From assembly GCA_016235255.1 (NCBI GenBank), contig JACRLM010000044.1, positions 1 to 55,275 on the forward strand: a stretch of 55,275 nt of DNA. The letters are read 5' to 3'. The notes beneath the pieces are model-generated. The model was given only the letters and a program-made list of their open reading frames with translations. It was not told the origin of the DNA and searched no databases. Position 1 is the first letter of the stretch, and each line of letters opens with the position of its first letter. The translations under genes and the position numbers were made by a program. Shown here in pieces: positions 33,275 to 42,614 of the stretch. Source of the stretch: Nitrospinota bacterium (GTDB lineage Bacteria; Nitrospinota_A; UBA7883; JACRLM01).

Positions 33275-34794
33275 TTCTTTTTCACCAGAGTGCCCACCGT
33301 CAGGTTGCCCCGGACAAAATATTTTTTGGCCACCCGCTGCACGTCCGTGGTGGTGACCCCCTTTATCATCTCCAGCTCTTTTAGAATATTGCGCCAATCG
33401 CCGGTGACCACCTCGTAATGCGCCAGCAACCTGGCCATTCCGTAGTGCGACACCAGGCCGCGGATGAAATCGGCCTCGATGTTGTTCTTCACTTTCTCAA
33501 GCTCTTTTGCCGCCACAGGCGTTTTTTTGAGCAGTTCAAGCTCTTCCCAGACGGCCTTTTCCACATCGGCCGTGCTCTTCGGCGGGCGCGGCTCCCCGCT
33601 TATGATAAAAAGGTTAGGGTACCTGTCACCCGGGGCCTGGAATGTCCCCACCGAAAGGGCCGCCTTTTTGCCGCGCACGATGTTCTTGTCAAATCTGCCG
33701 GTTCTCCCGGCGGAAAGAAGACCGTCTATCACGGTGAACGCGGCGTCGTCCGGATGGGGGAACACAGGCTTGTGAAAGCCCATCATCACCTCGCCGCTGG
33801 CGTCAAACTCCACGTCCACCCTGCGCCCTTTTTCCTGCGCCGGTTCCACCGTGGAAATCCGGTCTGGCAATTTGACCCTCGGTATGGAGGCGAAATATGT
33901 GACTATCACATCGCGGACCTCGTGGAATTTCACGTCTCCCACAATGGTTATGACGGCGTTGTTGGGGGCGTACCAGGCCTTTAAAAATCTTTCAACTTCC
34001 GAAATGGGCAAAGTGGCGATTTCCTTTTCCCGGCCGATTATCGGCCTTCCGTAAGGGTGGGAGGAATAGGCCGTGTCCAGGAACTTTTCGTACAGCTTGC
34101 CCTGGGGATCGTTCAGATAACTGCGGCGCAGCTCCTCCATCACCACGTCCCGCTCGGAATAATATTCGCGCAGGACGGGGTTTTTCATCCTGTCGGACTC
34201 CAGCCTGGCCCAAAGCTCCAGTTTGTTGGCGGGAAGGCGGATGATGTAATTTGTGGTGTCCTTGCTGGTCCCGGCGTTGTGGCCCACGCCCCCTTCGGCG
34301 GAGTATATCTTCGAGTAGCTTTCGGACACGATGTATTGCTTGTGCTCCGCCTCGGCGCTCTTGAGCTTTTCGCGCAGTTCCTTTATCTTCGCCTCGCCGG
34401 CCCCGTCGCGGACGGCATTGTCCAGCTCCTCGCCCGCCTCGTTCACCTTTTCAAGCAGCGGCTTTTCACTGGGCCAGTCGCGGGTGCCCACGTTCGTGGT
34501 CCCCTTGAAAAGCATGTGTTCTAGCATGTGGGCCGCCCCGGAATAGCCCGTCCGCTCCTCCACGGAGCCTACCTTGAAGGTGATGTGGGCGGCGAAAATG
34601 GGCGAGCCGCTCCTTTCAAGGACGATGACCTTAAGGCCGTTGGGAAGGGTGAATTCTTTTACGCGCTCCTTCAAATCGAAGGCAAGGGCGGTGGATGAGG
34701 CGCCCGCCGCGGCGAAAAACAGGATGAGAGCCGGCCAGATGGCGGAGAACCGGCGGCTCCTGCAACGCGGGCCGTCGTTCGGCGGTTTGTCCAT
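33271..34794 (-). CDS. M16-family zinc metallopeptidase, catalytic subunit
   Basis: The 507 residues begin with a signal peptide (about residues 18-38) and contain the inverted zinc motif HMLEH in GAAHMLEHMLFKGT. The distal Glu lies in YYSERDVVMEELRRSY. A helical insertion rich in Glu and Lys (about 115-150) separates the two parts. M16B enzymes are clam-shell proteases for unfolded peptides in the periplasm. The next gene encodes a non-catalytic homologue, so a heterodimer is likely. A strong promoter lies 46-74 bases upstream, and five genes follow as one operon. Confidence 0.9.
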   Translation of the reverse strand: MDKPPNDGPRCRSRRFSAIWPALILFFAAAGASSTALAFDLKERVKEFTLPNGLKVIVLERSGSPIFAAHITFKVGSVEERTGYSGAAHMLEHMLFKGTTNVGTRDWPSEKPLLEKVNEAGEELDNAVRDGAGEAKIKELREKLKSAEAEHKQYIVSESYSKIYSAEGGVGHNAGTSKDTTNYIIRLPANKLELWARLESDRMKNPVLREYYSERDVVMEELRRSYLNDPQGKLYEKFLDTAYSSHPYGRPIIGREKEIATLPISEVERFLKAWYAPNNAVITIVGDVKFHEVRDVIVTYFASIPRVKLPDRISTVEPAQEKGRRVDVEFDASGEVMMGFHKPVFPHPDDAAFTVIDGLLSAGRTGRFDKNIVRGKKAALSVGTFQAPGDRYPNLFIISGEPRPPKSTADVEKAVWEELELLKKTPVAAKELEKVKNNIEADFIRGLVSHYGMARLLAHYEVVTGDWRNILKELEMIKGVTTTDVQRVAKKYFVRGNLTVGTLVKKK

Positions 34795-34839
34795 CAGGCT
34801 GAAAACTTCAAGCTCCCATCGTAGTTGACACGAGCCATG

Positions 34840-34868
34840 ATATTAGATTAACAGGGCATTGCTGTCAA
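34840..34868 (-). promoter_or_regulatory. Sigma-70 promoter for the M16-CNNM-mqnC operon
   Basis: TTGACA (34863-34868) and TAATAT (34840-34845) are 17 bases apart on the minus strand, with the M16 start about 45 bases downstream. This is close to the ideal sigma-70 consensus. Just beyond it, 34871-34915 holds short GC-rich repeats of the type ATTGCCCGCGCA. Confidence 0.7.
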
Positions 34869-34932
34869 TATTGCCCGCGCACATTGCCCGCGCATGGGCA
34901 GTGCGCCCGCGCTTGGCCGGCCAGCGCCTCCA

Positions 34933-35979
34933 TTACGGCAGATAGACCATTATCTCCGTGTCCCCCACCTTGATTATGTCGTTGTTTTTTATCAGCGCAG
35001 GATCGTTAGGGGCGAGGGGCTTGCCGTTTAGCTCCGATCCGTTCGTGCTTCCCACGTCCAGGTAGAACCAGGAGCGGGTCACGTTGTCGTAAACTATCTT
35101 TCCATGGTGACGGGAGACCTGCGTGTCATACAGGCTCACATCGTTTTCCGGATTCCTGATGTTGCCGACGCTGATGTCCTTTCGCCCAAGCGTTATACGC
35201 TCTACACCATCCTTTTTGCGAACCATCAGCGCCGGTTCCAGAAGGCGCCCGGGGGCGGAGCCTACCATCGCTTCGGATATGGCCATGGTCTGGTCAGGAT
35301 TGAAATCCGGCGCCTTGCGGTGCTCGCCGGTCTCGTCCGGAGTCTTTTCCACTCCCTTGCCCGGCTGGCCTGCGCCGCCGGCGGATTCAGCCTCTTTCAC
35401 GGCTCCCCCCATTTCCTTCTTGCGTTCTGTTCCACCTTTGTATGATCCCGCTTCCGGCTCCATGTCCAAAGGCATCCTCTTATGGGCAGGATCCGTCGGG
35501 GCGCCATCCATCACCTCTATTGCCGTGTCGTCAACCCGCCAGGACCCGGCCTTGCGAAGCATGGCCATCCCTTCCTTGAGCCAGGAAACGTCCGCCAGTT
35601 CCACTTCAAGCGCGCGCCTCAATTCGTCGCGCTTTTCCGTGAAATACCCGGCTCCATACTCCTTGGACTTAAACCGCAGCCGGTTTAGACGCACCTCCCG
35701 CCGCAGATGTTTCACCCGCTCGCAAGCTTCGTTCAAAGAGCCTTTCAGCTCCTCGATCAATTCCCCGGCCTGCGCGGGTGTAAGCGAGATTTGCGTCTCA
35801 CGCTTCTCCCAGCTTGCCGCCATTTGCTCAAGCCTGGCGGAATAGTCCCTCTCAAGCTCTTCATATAGTTTACGTTTTTCGGACGCCTCCGAAAGCAGGC
35901 CATAGATCTTGCGCGAGGCCAGCCTTGCCTCCCGGAACTTCGGGTCACCAAATATATCGCGGAAACTCTCTTTTCCCAC
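34933..35979 (-). CDS. Coiled-coil protein with C-terminal FHA domain
   Basis: The 348 residues start at GTG and have no signal peptide. Residues about 20-150 are strongly charged helices, likely coiled coil (YEELERDYSARLEQMAASWE, LRREVRLNRLRFKSKEYG). A low-complexity linker (about 165-240) leads to an FHA domain at about 255-345. Its phosphothreonine-binding residues are in ISVGNIRNPENDVSLYD, QVSRHHGKIV and DVGSTNGSELNG. FHA domains bind phospho-Thr partners of Ser/Thr kinases. It follows the other FHA gene by 15 bases. No kinase, phosphatase or secretion gene is near, so partners are unknown. Confidence 0.82.
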   Translation of the reverse strand: MGKESFRDIFGDPKFREARLASRKIYGLLSEASEKRKLYEELERDYSARLEQMAASWEKRETQISLTPAQAGELIEELKGSLNEACERVKHLRREVRLNRLRFKSKEYGAGYFTEKRDELRRALEVELADVSWLKEGMAMLRKAGSWRVDDTAIEVMDGAPTDPAHKRMPLDMEPEAGSYKGGTERKKEMGGAVKEAESAGGAGQPGKGVEKTPDETGEHRKAPDFNPDQTMAISEAMVGSAPGRLLEPALMVRKKDGVERITLGRKDISVGNIRNPENDVSLYDTQVSRHHGKIVYDNVTRSWFYLDVGSTNGSELNGKPLAPNDPALIKNNDIIKVGDTEIMVYLP

Positions 35980-35994
35980 TTTGCGGTCTTTCCC

Positions 35995-36762
35995 CTATTC
36001 CCCTGTTAATATCCAGCCAGCCAACGCCAAAGCGGCCGCAAGCGCGGCAAAAAGCGTCGCCCGCAACAATCCCCGTCCCTTGCTTGCGCCATGGCCATGG
36101 CTTTTGGCGATGTGGGCGAAGTCCATGCTTGTGTCTGTGATGGTGGTGTCCGGATCAGGCTCCGCCGCGGCGGCCAGCGCGGCCTCCTTCTCTTCCAGCA
36201 ATTTTATGAGCCCCTGTTTGGAGCGGGATATAAACGCCACGCGCTGCAGTTCGTTCCTGTCCATGGCGCGGTCGAGCGCCTCATCGAAAGCTTTTACGGT
36301 CTGGTGGTCTGGCATAAGCATTTTTTCAAGCCGGGCGATAATATCATCCTCCCTGGTCTTACGGATGGGGCATCGCTCCAGGAATTGCGTCAAGGTGGCG
36401 TTGTCCCTTACTTCCTCGAGCGTCACTTCGTGGTTTATGGCCGTTGTGTACCGTATGTCGAACCTGAACACCCCCATTTTCACCACGTCCCCCTCCTGCA
36501 GGGTCACAGGGGCGCTTATGCGCGTTTCGTTGACGTAAACGCCGTTGCTGCTTTTCTTGCCGTCCGTCCCGTCGGAAATCATCGTCCTGCCGTTTTCGAT
36601 GGTTATCAGGGCGTGTTTTTTCGAGACGGATGGATCGGGAAGCAGAATGTCGCATCCGGGCTCGCGGCCGATGGTCATGCCGTCCCGTAAAAGGGGGAAA
36701 ATCTTCTCGGCCCCCTTCTCCCCCTCCACATAGAAGCAGAGGGAATCGTCTTGGTCCATCAT
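35995..36762 (-). CDS. FHA-domain protein with C-terminal membrane anchor
   Basis: The 255 residues begin with an FHA domain (about 1-105): MTIGREPGCDILLPDPSVSK, SVSKKHALITI, and SNGVYVNETRI where SxNG follows the canonical Ser. A charged helical middle holds two conserved-looking Cys-free stretches, and the last 25 residues form one transmembrane helix (LLRATLFAALAAALALAGWI). The domain therefore faces the cytoplasm from the inner membrane. It is first in a two-gene FHA operon, which suggests a phospho-Thr-dependent assembly of the two. AAGGA lies ten bases before the tandem ATGATG start. Confidence 0.82.
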   Translation of the reverse strand: MMDQDDSLCFYVEGEKGAEKIFPLLRDGMTIGREPGCDILLPDPSVSKKHALITIENGRTMISDGTDGKKSSNGVYVNETRISAPVTLQEGDVVKMGVFRFDIRYTTAINHEVTLEEVRDNATLTQFLERCPIRKTREDDIIARLEKMLMPDHQTVKAFDEALDRAMDRNELQRVAFISRSKQGLIKLLEEKEAALAAAAEPDPDTTITDTSMDFAHIAKSHGHGASKGRGLLRATLFAALAAALALAGWILTGE

Positions 36763-36910
36763 TGCCCGGCGTTCCTTATTTTAATATCAGAAATTGTAGC
36801 ATAGCGGCGATATTATGGAAAAAATCGCTCCCGCCCGGCATCTATCCCCGACATGGGGCATCTAAGCAGGAACGTTCATCTATTCGCATATAAATTAGGG
36901 GGGTGGGGAA

Positions 36911-37807
36911 ATGCGGACAATTTTCATGGTGTTCACGGCCTTTCTGTTTATTCTTCTGGCGGCGCGTTCTTCGGAAGCGGGGATACAGCCATACTTTGCG
37001 GCGGGGGACTTCAAGGGCTCCGTGGCAGAGGCTGAGAAGGCCGTTGGAGCCGCGCTTGGCTCCGCCGGATTTGAGGTTATAGGGGCATACTCTCCGGCAA
37101 ATGACTCAAAGCTCCGGTCCATGGTGTTCACAAGGGGGGACATTCAGGCGGCGTTAGGCGGCCTTGCACCCACCCGGATGCTGGCGGCGGCGCTTAAAGT
37201 CGGGCTAAAGCAAAACGGGGACAAAGTGGCCGTCACATTCGTTAACCCCGAATACCTGTTCCGGGCATACACCCAGAAGGAATATTCAAAGGCCGAGGCG
37301 GCCCTTTCCAAGGCTCATGCGGATATTCTTGCCGCCATGGCCACTTTCGGCAAACCCGCTCCCATGGGGGGCGGCGGGCTGGAACCCAAGGGGCTGGAAC
37401 ATTATCACTATATGCTCGGCATGGAGTATTTCGAGGACATGTCCCAGCTTAACGCCAAACCCGAAAGTTTTGAAACGCTGACCGCGAAGGTCGAAAAGAA
37501 CCTCGCCGCCAGGGTCGGAGGCGCCGAAAAGGTGTATGCCATCAAACCGGCGGGAAAGAAAATAGCGGTCTATGGCGTGGGGCTGACGGACCCGAAGAGC
37601 GGCGAGCCTTTCTTCCTTCCAATAATCGGGACGGACCATGTTTCCGCCATGCCATACGAGCTTATCGTGGTGGACAACACGGCTTTCATTTTATACGGCC
37701 GGTATCGCATAGCGCTTCACTGGCCCGCTTTGACCATGGGGACATTCACGAAGATCATCACCACGCCGGGGGAGATAGTGGACCAGATGAAGGGGCTGAT
37801 GAAGTGA
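36911..37807 (+). CDS. Secreted protein with DUF302-like repeats
   Basis: The 298 residues open with a signal peptide cleaved near residue 23 (SSEA), so the protein is periplasmic or outer. The mature part has two segments with DUF302-like features: VAEAEKAVGAALGSAGFEVI with MLAAALKVGLKQNGDKVAVT in the first half, and SAMPYELIVVDNTAFILYGR in the second. The function of such proteins is unknown; some relatives bind small ligands or metals. A purine-rich run GGGGGGTGGGG ends three bases before ATG, an unusually strong ribosome site. It stands alone, convergent with the dinG gene. Confidence 0.65.
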   Translation: MRTIFMVFTAFLFILLAARSSEAGIQPYFAAGDFKGSVAEAEKAVGAALGSAGFEVIGAYSPANDSKLRSMVFTRGDIQAALGGLAPTRMLAAALKVGLKQNGDKVAVTFVNPEYLFRAYTQKEYSKAEAALSKAHADILAAMATFGKPAPMGGGGLEPKGLEHYHYMLGMEYFEDMSQLNAKPESFETLTAKVEKNLAARVGGAEKVYAIKPAGKKIAVYGVGLTDPKSGEPFFLPIIGTDHVSAMPYELIVVDNTAFILYGRYRIALHWPALTMGTFTKIITTPGEIVDQMKGLMK

Positions 37808-37839
37808 CAATATCTTCCAGCATTAAATAAACTTTGCAG

Positions 37840-37862
37840 GGGGCAGGTTAAAAACCTGCCCC
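37840..37862. repeat. Perfect palindrome, terminator or dispersed repeat
   Basis: GGGGCAGGTT-AAA-AACCTGCCCC is a perfect 10-bp stem with a 3-base loop between convergent genes, ending on the stop codon of the dinG gene. It may terminate both transcripts. Very similar GTAGGGGC-type palindromes are widely scattered in some bacterial genomes, so a REP-like repeat is also possible. Confidence 0.6.
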
Positions 37863-39826
37863 TACTCATTCCACAATCTCTCCAAATCCTTCTCCAGTTC
37901 CTCCATCGTCTTTCGCACGTTAAACTCCGGCAGGCTATTGAAAAACACCTTGCCGTAGCTTTTTGTGGACAATCGCCTGTCCAGCACCGCCAATAGCCCC
38001 TTGTCGGAAACGCCGCGGATCAATCTGCCCAATCCCTGCTTCAGCAAAAGCGCCGCCGCCGGGAGTTGGTATTCCATGAACGGCGATCCCCCTTTTTTGG
38101 AGATCATCTCTATCCTCGCCTCCACCACCGGGTCGTCCGGGGCGGCGAATGGGAGCTTGTCTATTATCACCGCCGACAACGCTTCTCCCGGCACGTCCAC
38201 CCCCTGCCAGAACGACGTGGTGGCGAAAAGCACAGAATGGGTATCTGTCTTGAACTTGTCCAGAATCACAGACCGGGGCGCGTCCCCCTGTTTGAACGTG
38301 GAATAGGGCAACTTCCCCTCCATCAGGCTCCAGACCGTGTCCATGTTCCGGTAGCTTGTGAACAACACGAACGCCCGCCCTTTGGTCAGCTTGAGAAGCG
38401 CTTCGATCCGCTCCGCCGCTTTTGCCTGGAACCTGTCGCTCATGGGGTCGGGCATATCCTCGGCGAGGTAAAACACCGACTGTTTCTTGTAATCGAACGG
38501 GGAAGGGACCACTATCTCCTCCACCTCCGAAAGTCCGAGCCTGGCCTTTATAAAATCGAAGTTGCCCCCCGTGGTGAGCGTGGCCGATGTGAACACTGTG
38601 GCGCCGGCTTTTGGATACAGCTTGTCCTTCAGATGGCCGGAGACGTCTATGGGGGACGATTGAAGGAACACCCCCCGGCCCCTTGTTTCCACCCAATACA
38701 CGTAATCGTCCCGCTCCATGGTGGTTATTTCGCGCAACGCCGCCGCTATATCGCCGAACCTCGCCGCGCACGATTTCACCGGGTCGGTGGCGTTTTTCAG
38801 CGACATTAGGAAATCCCGCATAAGTTCCAGCGTATTTAAAAGCTCTTCGGCCCGTTTTCCCACCCGGTCCGCGTCCCGCTTTTTCAGCCTGCGCCTCCCT
38901 TCAAAGGCCTCCCCAATGGAGTCGAAGAACAAGTGCGACCTTCGCAACAGGTTTTCGATGGTCTTGGCGGTGTCCGCGTCGGCCAGCTTCTCCGTACGCA
39001 GTTCCCTTTCGGTGTCCCGGGCGGCGTCGGATATCCTGTGGTTTGAAATGGACTGGCCGAAATAGGCGCAGGCGGTCTCCTCCACAAGGTGCGCCTCGTC
39101 GAAAATCACCGCGTCGCACCTTGGGATCACTTCGCCAAATGAGCTGTCCCGCACGTTCAGGTCGGCGAAAAAAAGGTGGTGGTTGACGATCACTATGTCC
39201 GCCTCGGCGGCGTCCCGGCGCATTTTCGTGATAAAGCAGGAGTCGAAAGTAGGGCATGCCGTGCCAAGGCACAGCTCCGTCTTGCTGTTCATCTCCCCCC
39301 AGGCCGCATAGCTGTCCGGCATGTCCGCCATTTCCGCCCGGTCGCCAATCTGCGTGATGGCGGCCCATGACTGTATCCGGGCGAAAAGCCTTCCTTCGGC
39401 GTTATCGTTGAAGAGAGGCTGCTGGGAGAAGTTTTTGAAACGGCGTTTGCAAAGGTAGTTGCCGCGCCCTTTCATGCAGGCGGCCTTGAACCTGCCCGGA
39501 AATATTTTTTCAAGGACAGGGATGTCCTTGCCGATTATCTGCTCCTGCAGGTTTAGCACGCCGGTGGAAACGGCCACCTTTTGGCCGCTAAGGACTGCGG
39601 GGATGAGATAGGCTAGGGTCTTGCCGGTGCCGGTGCCCGCCTCCGCCAGCAAAGCCCCGCCCCCGGTGAGGACGGCGTAAACCGATTCGGCCATGCGCTC
39701 CTGCCCGGGCCGGGCCTCATAAGCGGACAACGCCTGGGACAAGGCGCCGCCTGGGCCGAAATAGCGCCTCATAATTGCGCCGGCGCCGGCGATGGAATCG
39801 GTCGTCAATTTTGTGTCCATCATCAT
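37862..39826 (-). CDS. dinG: DinG/XPD-family ATP-dependent DNA helicase
   Basis: The 654 residues show superfamily 2 helicase motifs: Walker A EAGTGTGKTLAYLIP near residue 62, DEAH in IFDEAHLVEETA near 244, and motif VI in LLKQGLGRLIRG near 600. Four Cys of the XPD-type 4Fe-4S domain are visible: MKGRGNYLCKRR near 120, then CLGTACPTFDSC near 195-206. DinG unwinds 5'-to-3', acting on R-loops, D-loops and G-quadruplexes during replication conflicts. The protein lacks the exonuclease domain found in Gram-positive DinG. It is a single gene, with a hairpin at its stop. Confidence 0.92.
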   Translation of the reverse strand: MMMDTKLTTDSIAGAGAIMRRYFGPGGALSQALSAYEARPGQERMAESVYAVLTGGGALLAEAGTGTGKTLAYLIPAVLSGQKVAVSTGVLNLQEQIIGKDIPVLEKIFPGRFKAACMKGRGNYLCKRRFKNFSQQPLFNDNAEGRLFARIQSWAAITQIGDRAEMADMPDSYAAWGEMNSKTELCLGTACPTFDSCFITKMRRDAAEADIVIVNHHLFFADLNVRDSSFGEVIPRCDAVIFDEAHLVEETACAYFGQSISNHRISDAARDTERELRTEKLADADTAKTIENLLRRSHLFFDSIGEAFEGRRRLKKRDADRVGKRAEELLNTLELMRDFLMSLKNATDPVKSCAARFGDIAAALREITTMERDDYVYWVETRGRGVFLQSSPIDVSGHLKDKLYPKAGATVFTSATLTTGGNFDFIKARLGLSEVEEIVVPSPFDYKKQSVFYLAEDMPDPMSDRFQAKAAERIEALLKLTKGRAFVLFTSYRNMDTVWSLMEGKLPYSTFKQGDAPRSVILDKFKTDTHSVLFATTSFWQGVDVPGEALSAVIIDKLPFAAPDDPVVEARIEMISKKGGSPFMEYQLPAAALLLKQGLGRLIRGVSDKGLLAVLDRRLSTKSYGKVFFNSLPEFNVRKTMEELEKDLERLWNE

Positions 39827-39889
39827 ATCCCGGCGAAATTGCCGGTAACGATGATTTTACACTCCCTTGGGTTTTTCCGCCCGGCGTTA

Positions 39890-41104
39890 TTACCTGATGC
39901 TCTCTTCCGGGTATGCGTCAATGTTGTGAATCGCCAGGTCGGACCCCATGGCCTCTTCGTCCCGCGAGAGTCTGAAGCCCACAAGCTTGTCCACCGCAAG
40001 GTACACAACGAACCCGGACGCCACCGCCAGGCCGACCCCAGCAAGCGTCCCGATCAACTGCGCCATGAATGAAACGCCGCCGATTCCCCCCAGCGCCTTT
40101 TGGCCGAATATTCCGCAGGCTATCCCGCCCCACGTGCCGCAAAGCCCGTGCAAGGGCCATACGCCCAGCACGTCGTCTATCTTCATCCGCTCCTGTTCCC
40201 ACACGAACGCCTTCATGAAAATGACGCCTGCCACGCCCCCAACGATCAACGCGCCGAGAGGGTGGAACTGGTCTGACCCGGAGCATACCGCCACAAGCCC
40301 GGCCAGAGCGCCGTTGTGGACGAAGCCGGGATCCCGTTTGGACACTATCAGCGAGGTTATTATCCCCCCCGCCATCGCCATCAGCGAGTTGACCGCCACA
40401 AGGCCGCTGATCGCCGTTATCTCCTGCGCGCTCATCACGTTGAATCCGAACCACCCCACGCACAGCATCCAGCTACCCAGCGCCAGCATCGGAATGTTGC
40501 TCACCGGGATCGGATGGGACCTGCCATCCTGCCACCGGCCATGCCGCGCGCCAAGCCGCAACACAGCCATCAGCCCGATCCACCCACCAAGCGCATGCAC
40601 CACCACCGACCCGGCGTAATCATGAAACGGAGCCCCCAGCGCTGTGGCGATGATGGAGTCTTTCTGGCCCAGCAAGGATAAGCGGCCCCACACCATCCCC
40701 TCGAACAAGGGATATACAAGCCCCACGAAAATAGCGGCGGCGGCCACCTGCGGCCAGAATTTCGCCCGTTCGGCTATGCCGCCGGAGATTATGGCCGGGA
40801 TCGCGGCGGCGAATGTGAGCAGGAAGAAGAATTTCACAAGGTCGTAGCCGTTGGTCGTTCCGGCTATCTGCTCGGCCGGGGTGAGGAACGTCATCCCGTA
40901 CGCGAGAGGGAATCCGATGATAAAATAGACCACGGCGGAGAAACCGAAATCGGAAATGATTTTCACCAGCGCGTTGACCTGGTTCTTTTTCCTCACCGTC
41001 CCCAACTCAAGAAAAGCGAATCCACCGTGCATGGCGAAGACCATCACGGCCCCCAGCATAAGAAAAAGAACGTCGGAACTGACTTTGAGCGCTGTTTGAT
41101 CCAT
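39890..41104 (-). CDS. amt: Ammonium transporter
   Basis: The 404 residues form about eleven membrane helices of the Amt/Rh type. The twin pore histidines are in DYAGSVVVHALGG near residue 168 and VWPLHGLCGTWGG near 318. Other family segments are GGFAFLELGTVRKKN and FEGMVWG. The N-terminus begins inside the first helix. It conducts ammonium across the inner membrane under nitrogen limitation and is normally gated by GlnK; no glnK gene is adjacent here. A sigma-54 promoter 44-58 bases upstream fits NtrC control. Confidence 0.94.
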   Translation of the reverse strand: MDQTALKVSSDVLFLMLGAVMVFAMHGGFAFLELGTVRKKNQVNALVKIISDFGFSAVVYFIIGFPLAYGMTFLTPAEQIAGTTNGYDLVKFFFLLTFAAAIPAIISGGIAERAKFWPQVAAAAIFVGLVYPLFEGMVWGRLSLLGQKDSIIATALGAPFHDYAGSVVVHALGGWIGLMAVLRLGARHGRWQDGRSHPIPVSNIPMLALGSWMLCVGWFGFNVMSAQEITAISGLVAVNSLMAMAGGIITSLIVSKRDPGFVHNGALAGLVAVCSGSDQFHPLGALIVGGVAGVIFMKAFVWEQERMKIDDVLGVWPLHGLCGTWGGIACGIFGQKALGGIGGVSFMAQLIGTLAGVGLAVASGFVVYLAVDKLVGFRLSRDEEAMGSDLAIHNIDAYPEESIR

Positions 41105-41147
41105 CTGAAATTCCCGCGATAAATATTGTGAAGTTATCGCTGAACTA

Positions 41148-41162
41148 GCAAGGATAGTGCCT
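41148..41162 (-). promoter_or_regulatory. Sigma-54 promoter for amt
   Basis: On the minus strand the sequence reads AGGCAC-N5-TTGC, matching the -24/-12 sigma-54 consensus except the first base, with correct GG-to-GC spacing. The amt ATG is 44 bases downstream. I see no convincing NtrC dyad in 41163-41340, and no gene there. Confidence 0.7.
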
Positions 41163-41385
41163 GTTTGCGACGGCTTTTGCGCTGGGATATAACCGGTTGA
41201 TTGTTAACGCAAAATTGTCGCATTTGCTACATCGGCAGGTAGCCTTTCAACCTTGGAGCCGCCTATATAATAGGCAACGAAGATTGTTGAGAGCCTATTA
41301 TTTAGGCCGGACAGGGTGGTGTATATCTATAAGAATTAATAAAGGTTAGTTGTAAATAGAGAAGCCATCCGGATGGCAAAAAAAT

Positions 41386-41421
41386 AAAGCGCCCTGATTT
41401 ATAGCTACATCAAGGCGCTTT
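41386..41421 (-). terminator. Intrinsic terminator of aroF
   Basis: AAAGCGCC at 41386-41393 pairs with GGCGCTTT at 41414-41421, with further pairing inside. On the minus strand the stem is followed by a T-rich run (TTATTTTTTT), ten bases after the aroF stop. Confidence 0.8.
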
Positions 41422-41430
41422 TTCGGAAAT

Positions 41431-42447
41431 TCAGAAAGACTTGCCCACAGACTCCGCCACCTTGTTAAGCTCCTGCATCAGCGCCGCGAACTTGTTCGGT
41501 TTTAGTGATTGCGGACCGTCGGAGAAAGCCTCCTCCGGTTTCCAGTGGACTTCAATCATCAGCCCGTCCGCGCCGCATGCCACGGCCGCCTTGGACATGG
41601 AGGCCACATATTGCCAATGCCCCACGCCGTGGCTCGGGTCCACAATGATGGGAAGGTGCGTTTTTTCCTTCACCACCGGCACGGCGGAAAGGTCCAACGT
41701 GTTGCGGGTGGCGGTCTCGAAGGTGCGGATGCCGCGCTCGCAAAGGATCACCTCGTTGTTCCCTTCAGAAAGGATATACTCGGCGGACATGAGCCATTCT
41801 TCAATGGTGTTAGCCAGCCCGCGTTTGAGCAAAATAGGCTTTCTGAGCTTGCCAACATCTTTTAGCAGCGAAAAGTTCTGCATGTTCCTGGCGCCGATCT
41901 GCAGGATATCGCAGTAATCGTGCACAAGGTCCACCTCCTTGTTGCTCATGATCTCGGTGACCACAGGCATTCCGGTCTCGTCTGATACGTCCCGTAGTAT
42001 CTTGAGCCCGTCCTCGCCAAGGCCCTGGAAACTCCATGGGGAAGTGCGCGGCTTGAAGGCTCCGCCGCGAAGGATCGTGGCGCCAGCCGTCCGCACGGAC
42101 TTGCCGGTCTGCATAAGCTGGTCCTTGCTCTCCACGGAGCACGGCCCCGCCATCACCACAAGCTTGTTCCCGCCTATTTTGACGCCCTTGACGTCTATCA
42201 CGGTGTTCTCTTTCTTGGCCTCGCGGGAGCAAAGCTTGTACGGTTTCAATATCGGCACCACGCTTTCCACATGGTGCAAAGACTCCAGCGCGGCAAGCCT
42301 GGCCTTGTCCCGCGCATCCCCCAGCGCCGCCACCACCTTGCGCAGCGATCCTTCGATGATCCTCGGCGTATAGCCGAAATTGCGCACACGCTCCATCACG
42401 TCCGCCACGTCCTGCTCGGTGGCGTTTTCCTGCATAACTATGATCAT
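41431..42447 (-). CDS. aroF: 3-deoxy-7-phosphoheptulonate (DAHP) synthase, type I-beta
   Basis: DAHP synthase joins phosphoenolpyruvate and erythrose-4-phosphate, the entry step of the shikimate route that supplies chorismate to trpE and mqnA in this window. The 338 residues have an N-terminal ferredoxin-like regulatory domain (about 1-75; [20 protein letters not shown]) and the catalytic barrel: [64 protein letters not shown] and [18 protein letters not shown]. This layout, with an FLD-type front domain, is the Thermotoga/PheH-like form controlled by aromatic amino acids. It ends at a good terminator. Confidence 0.94.
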   Translation of the reverse strand: MIIVMQENATEQDVADVMERVRNFGYTPRIIEGSLRKVVAALGDARDKARLAALESLHHVESVVPILKPYKLCSREAKKENTVIDVKGVKIGGNKLVVMAGPCSVESKDQLMQTGKSVRTAGATILRGGAFKPRTSPWSFQGLGEDGLKILRDVSDETGMPVVTEIMSNKEVDLVHDYCDILQIGARNMQNFSLLKDVGKLRKPILLKRGLANTIEEWLMSAEYILSEGNNEVILCERGIRTFETATRNTLDLSAVPVVKEKTHLPIIVDPSHGVGHWQYVASMSKAAVACGADGLMIEVHWKPEEAFSDGPQSLKPNKFAALMQELNKVAESVGKSF

Positions 42448-42614
42448 GTTATAAGAAGTCTCCAGACTGATTATTCCTTTATCCCGCCGTCAATTAAAAA
42501 CGCGCATGTCCGCCATCAGGCCGGGAACGGTGATGATATGCCATTTTGCCGGCTCCGGGCAATAGCGGCGATTTTTTGCGCCGGACCGCCGGCTCTGGCA
42601 GTTTTGGGGCCAGC

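Noticed and set aside
34871..34915. ATTGCCCGCGCA-type repeats looked like a short CRISPR-like or iteron array.
   Set aside because: Only two to three imperfect units without spacers of constant size; more likely a GC-rich 3' end of the FHA transcript. No CRISPR array was seen anywhere.
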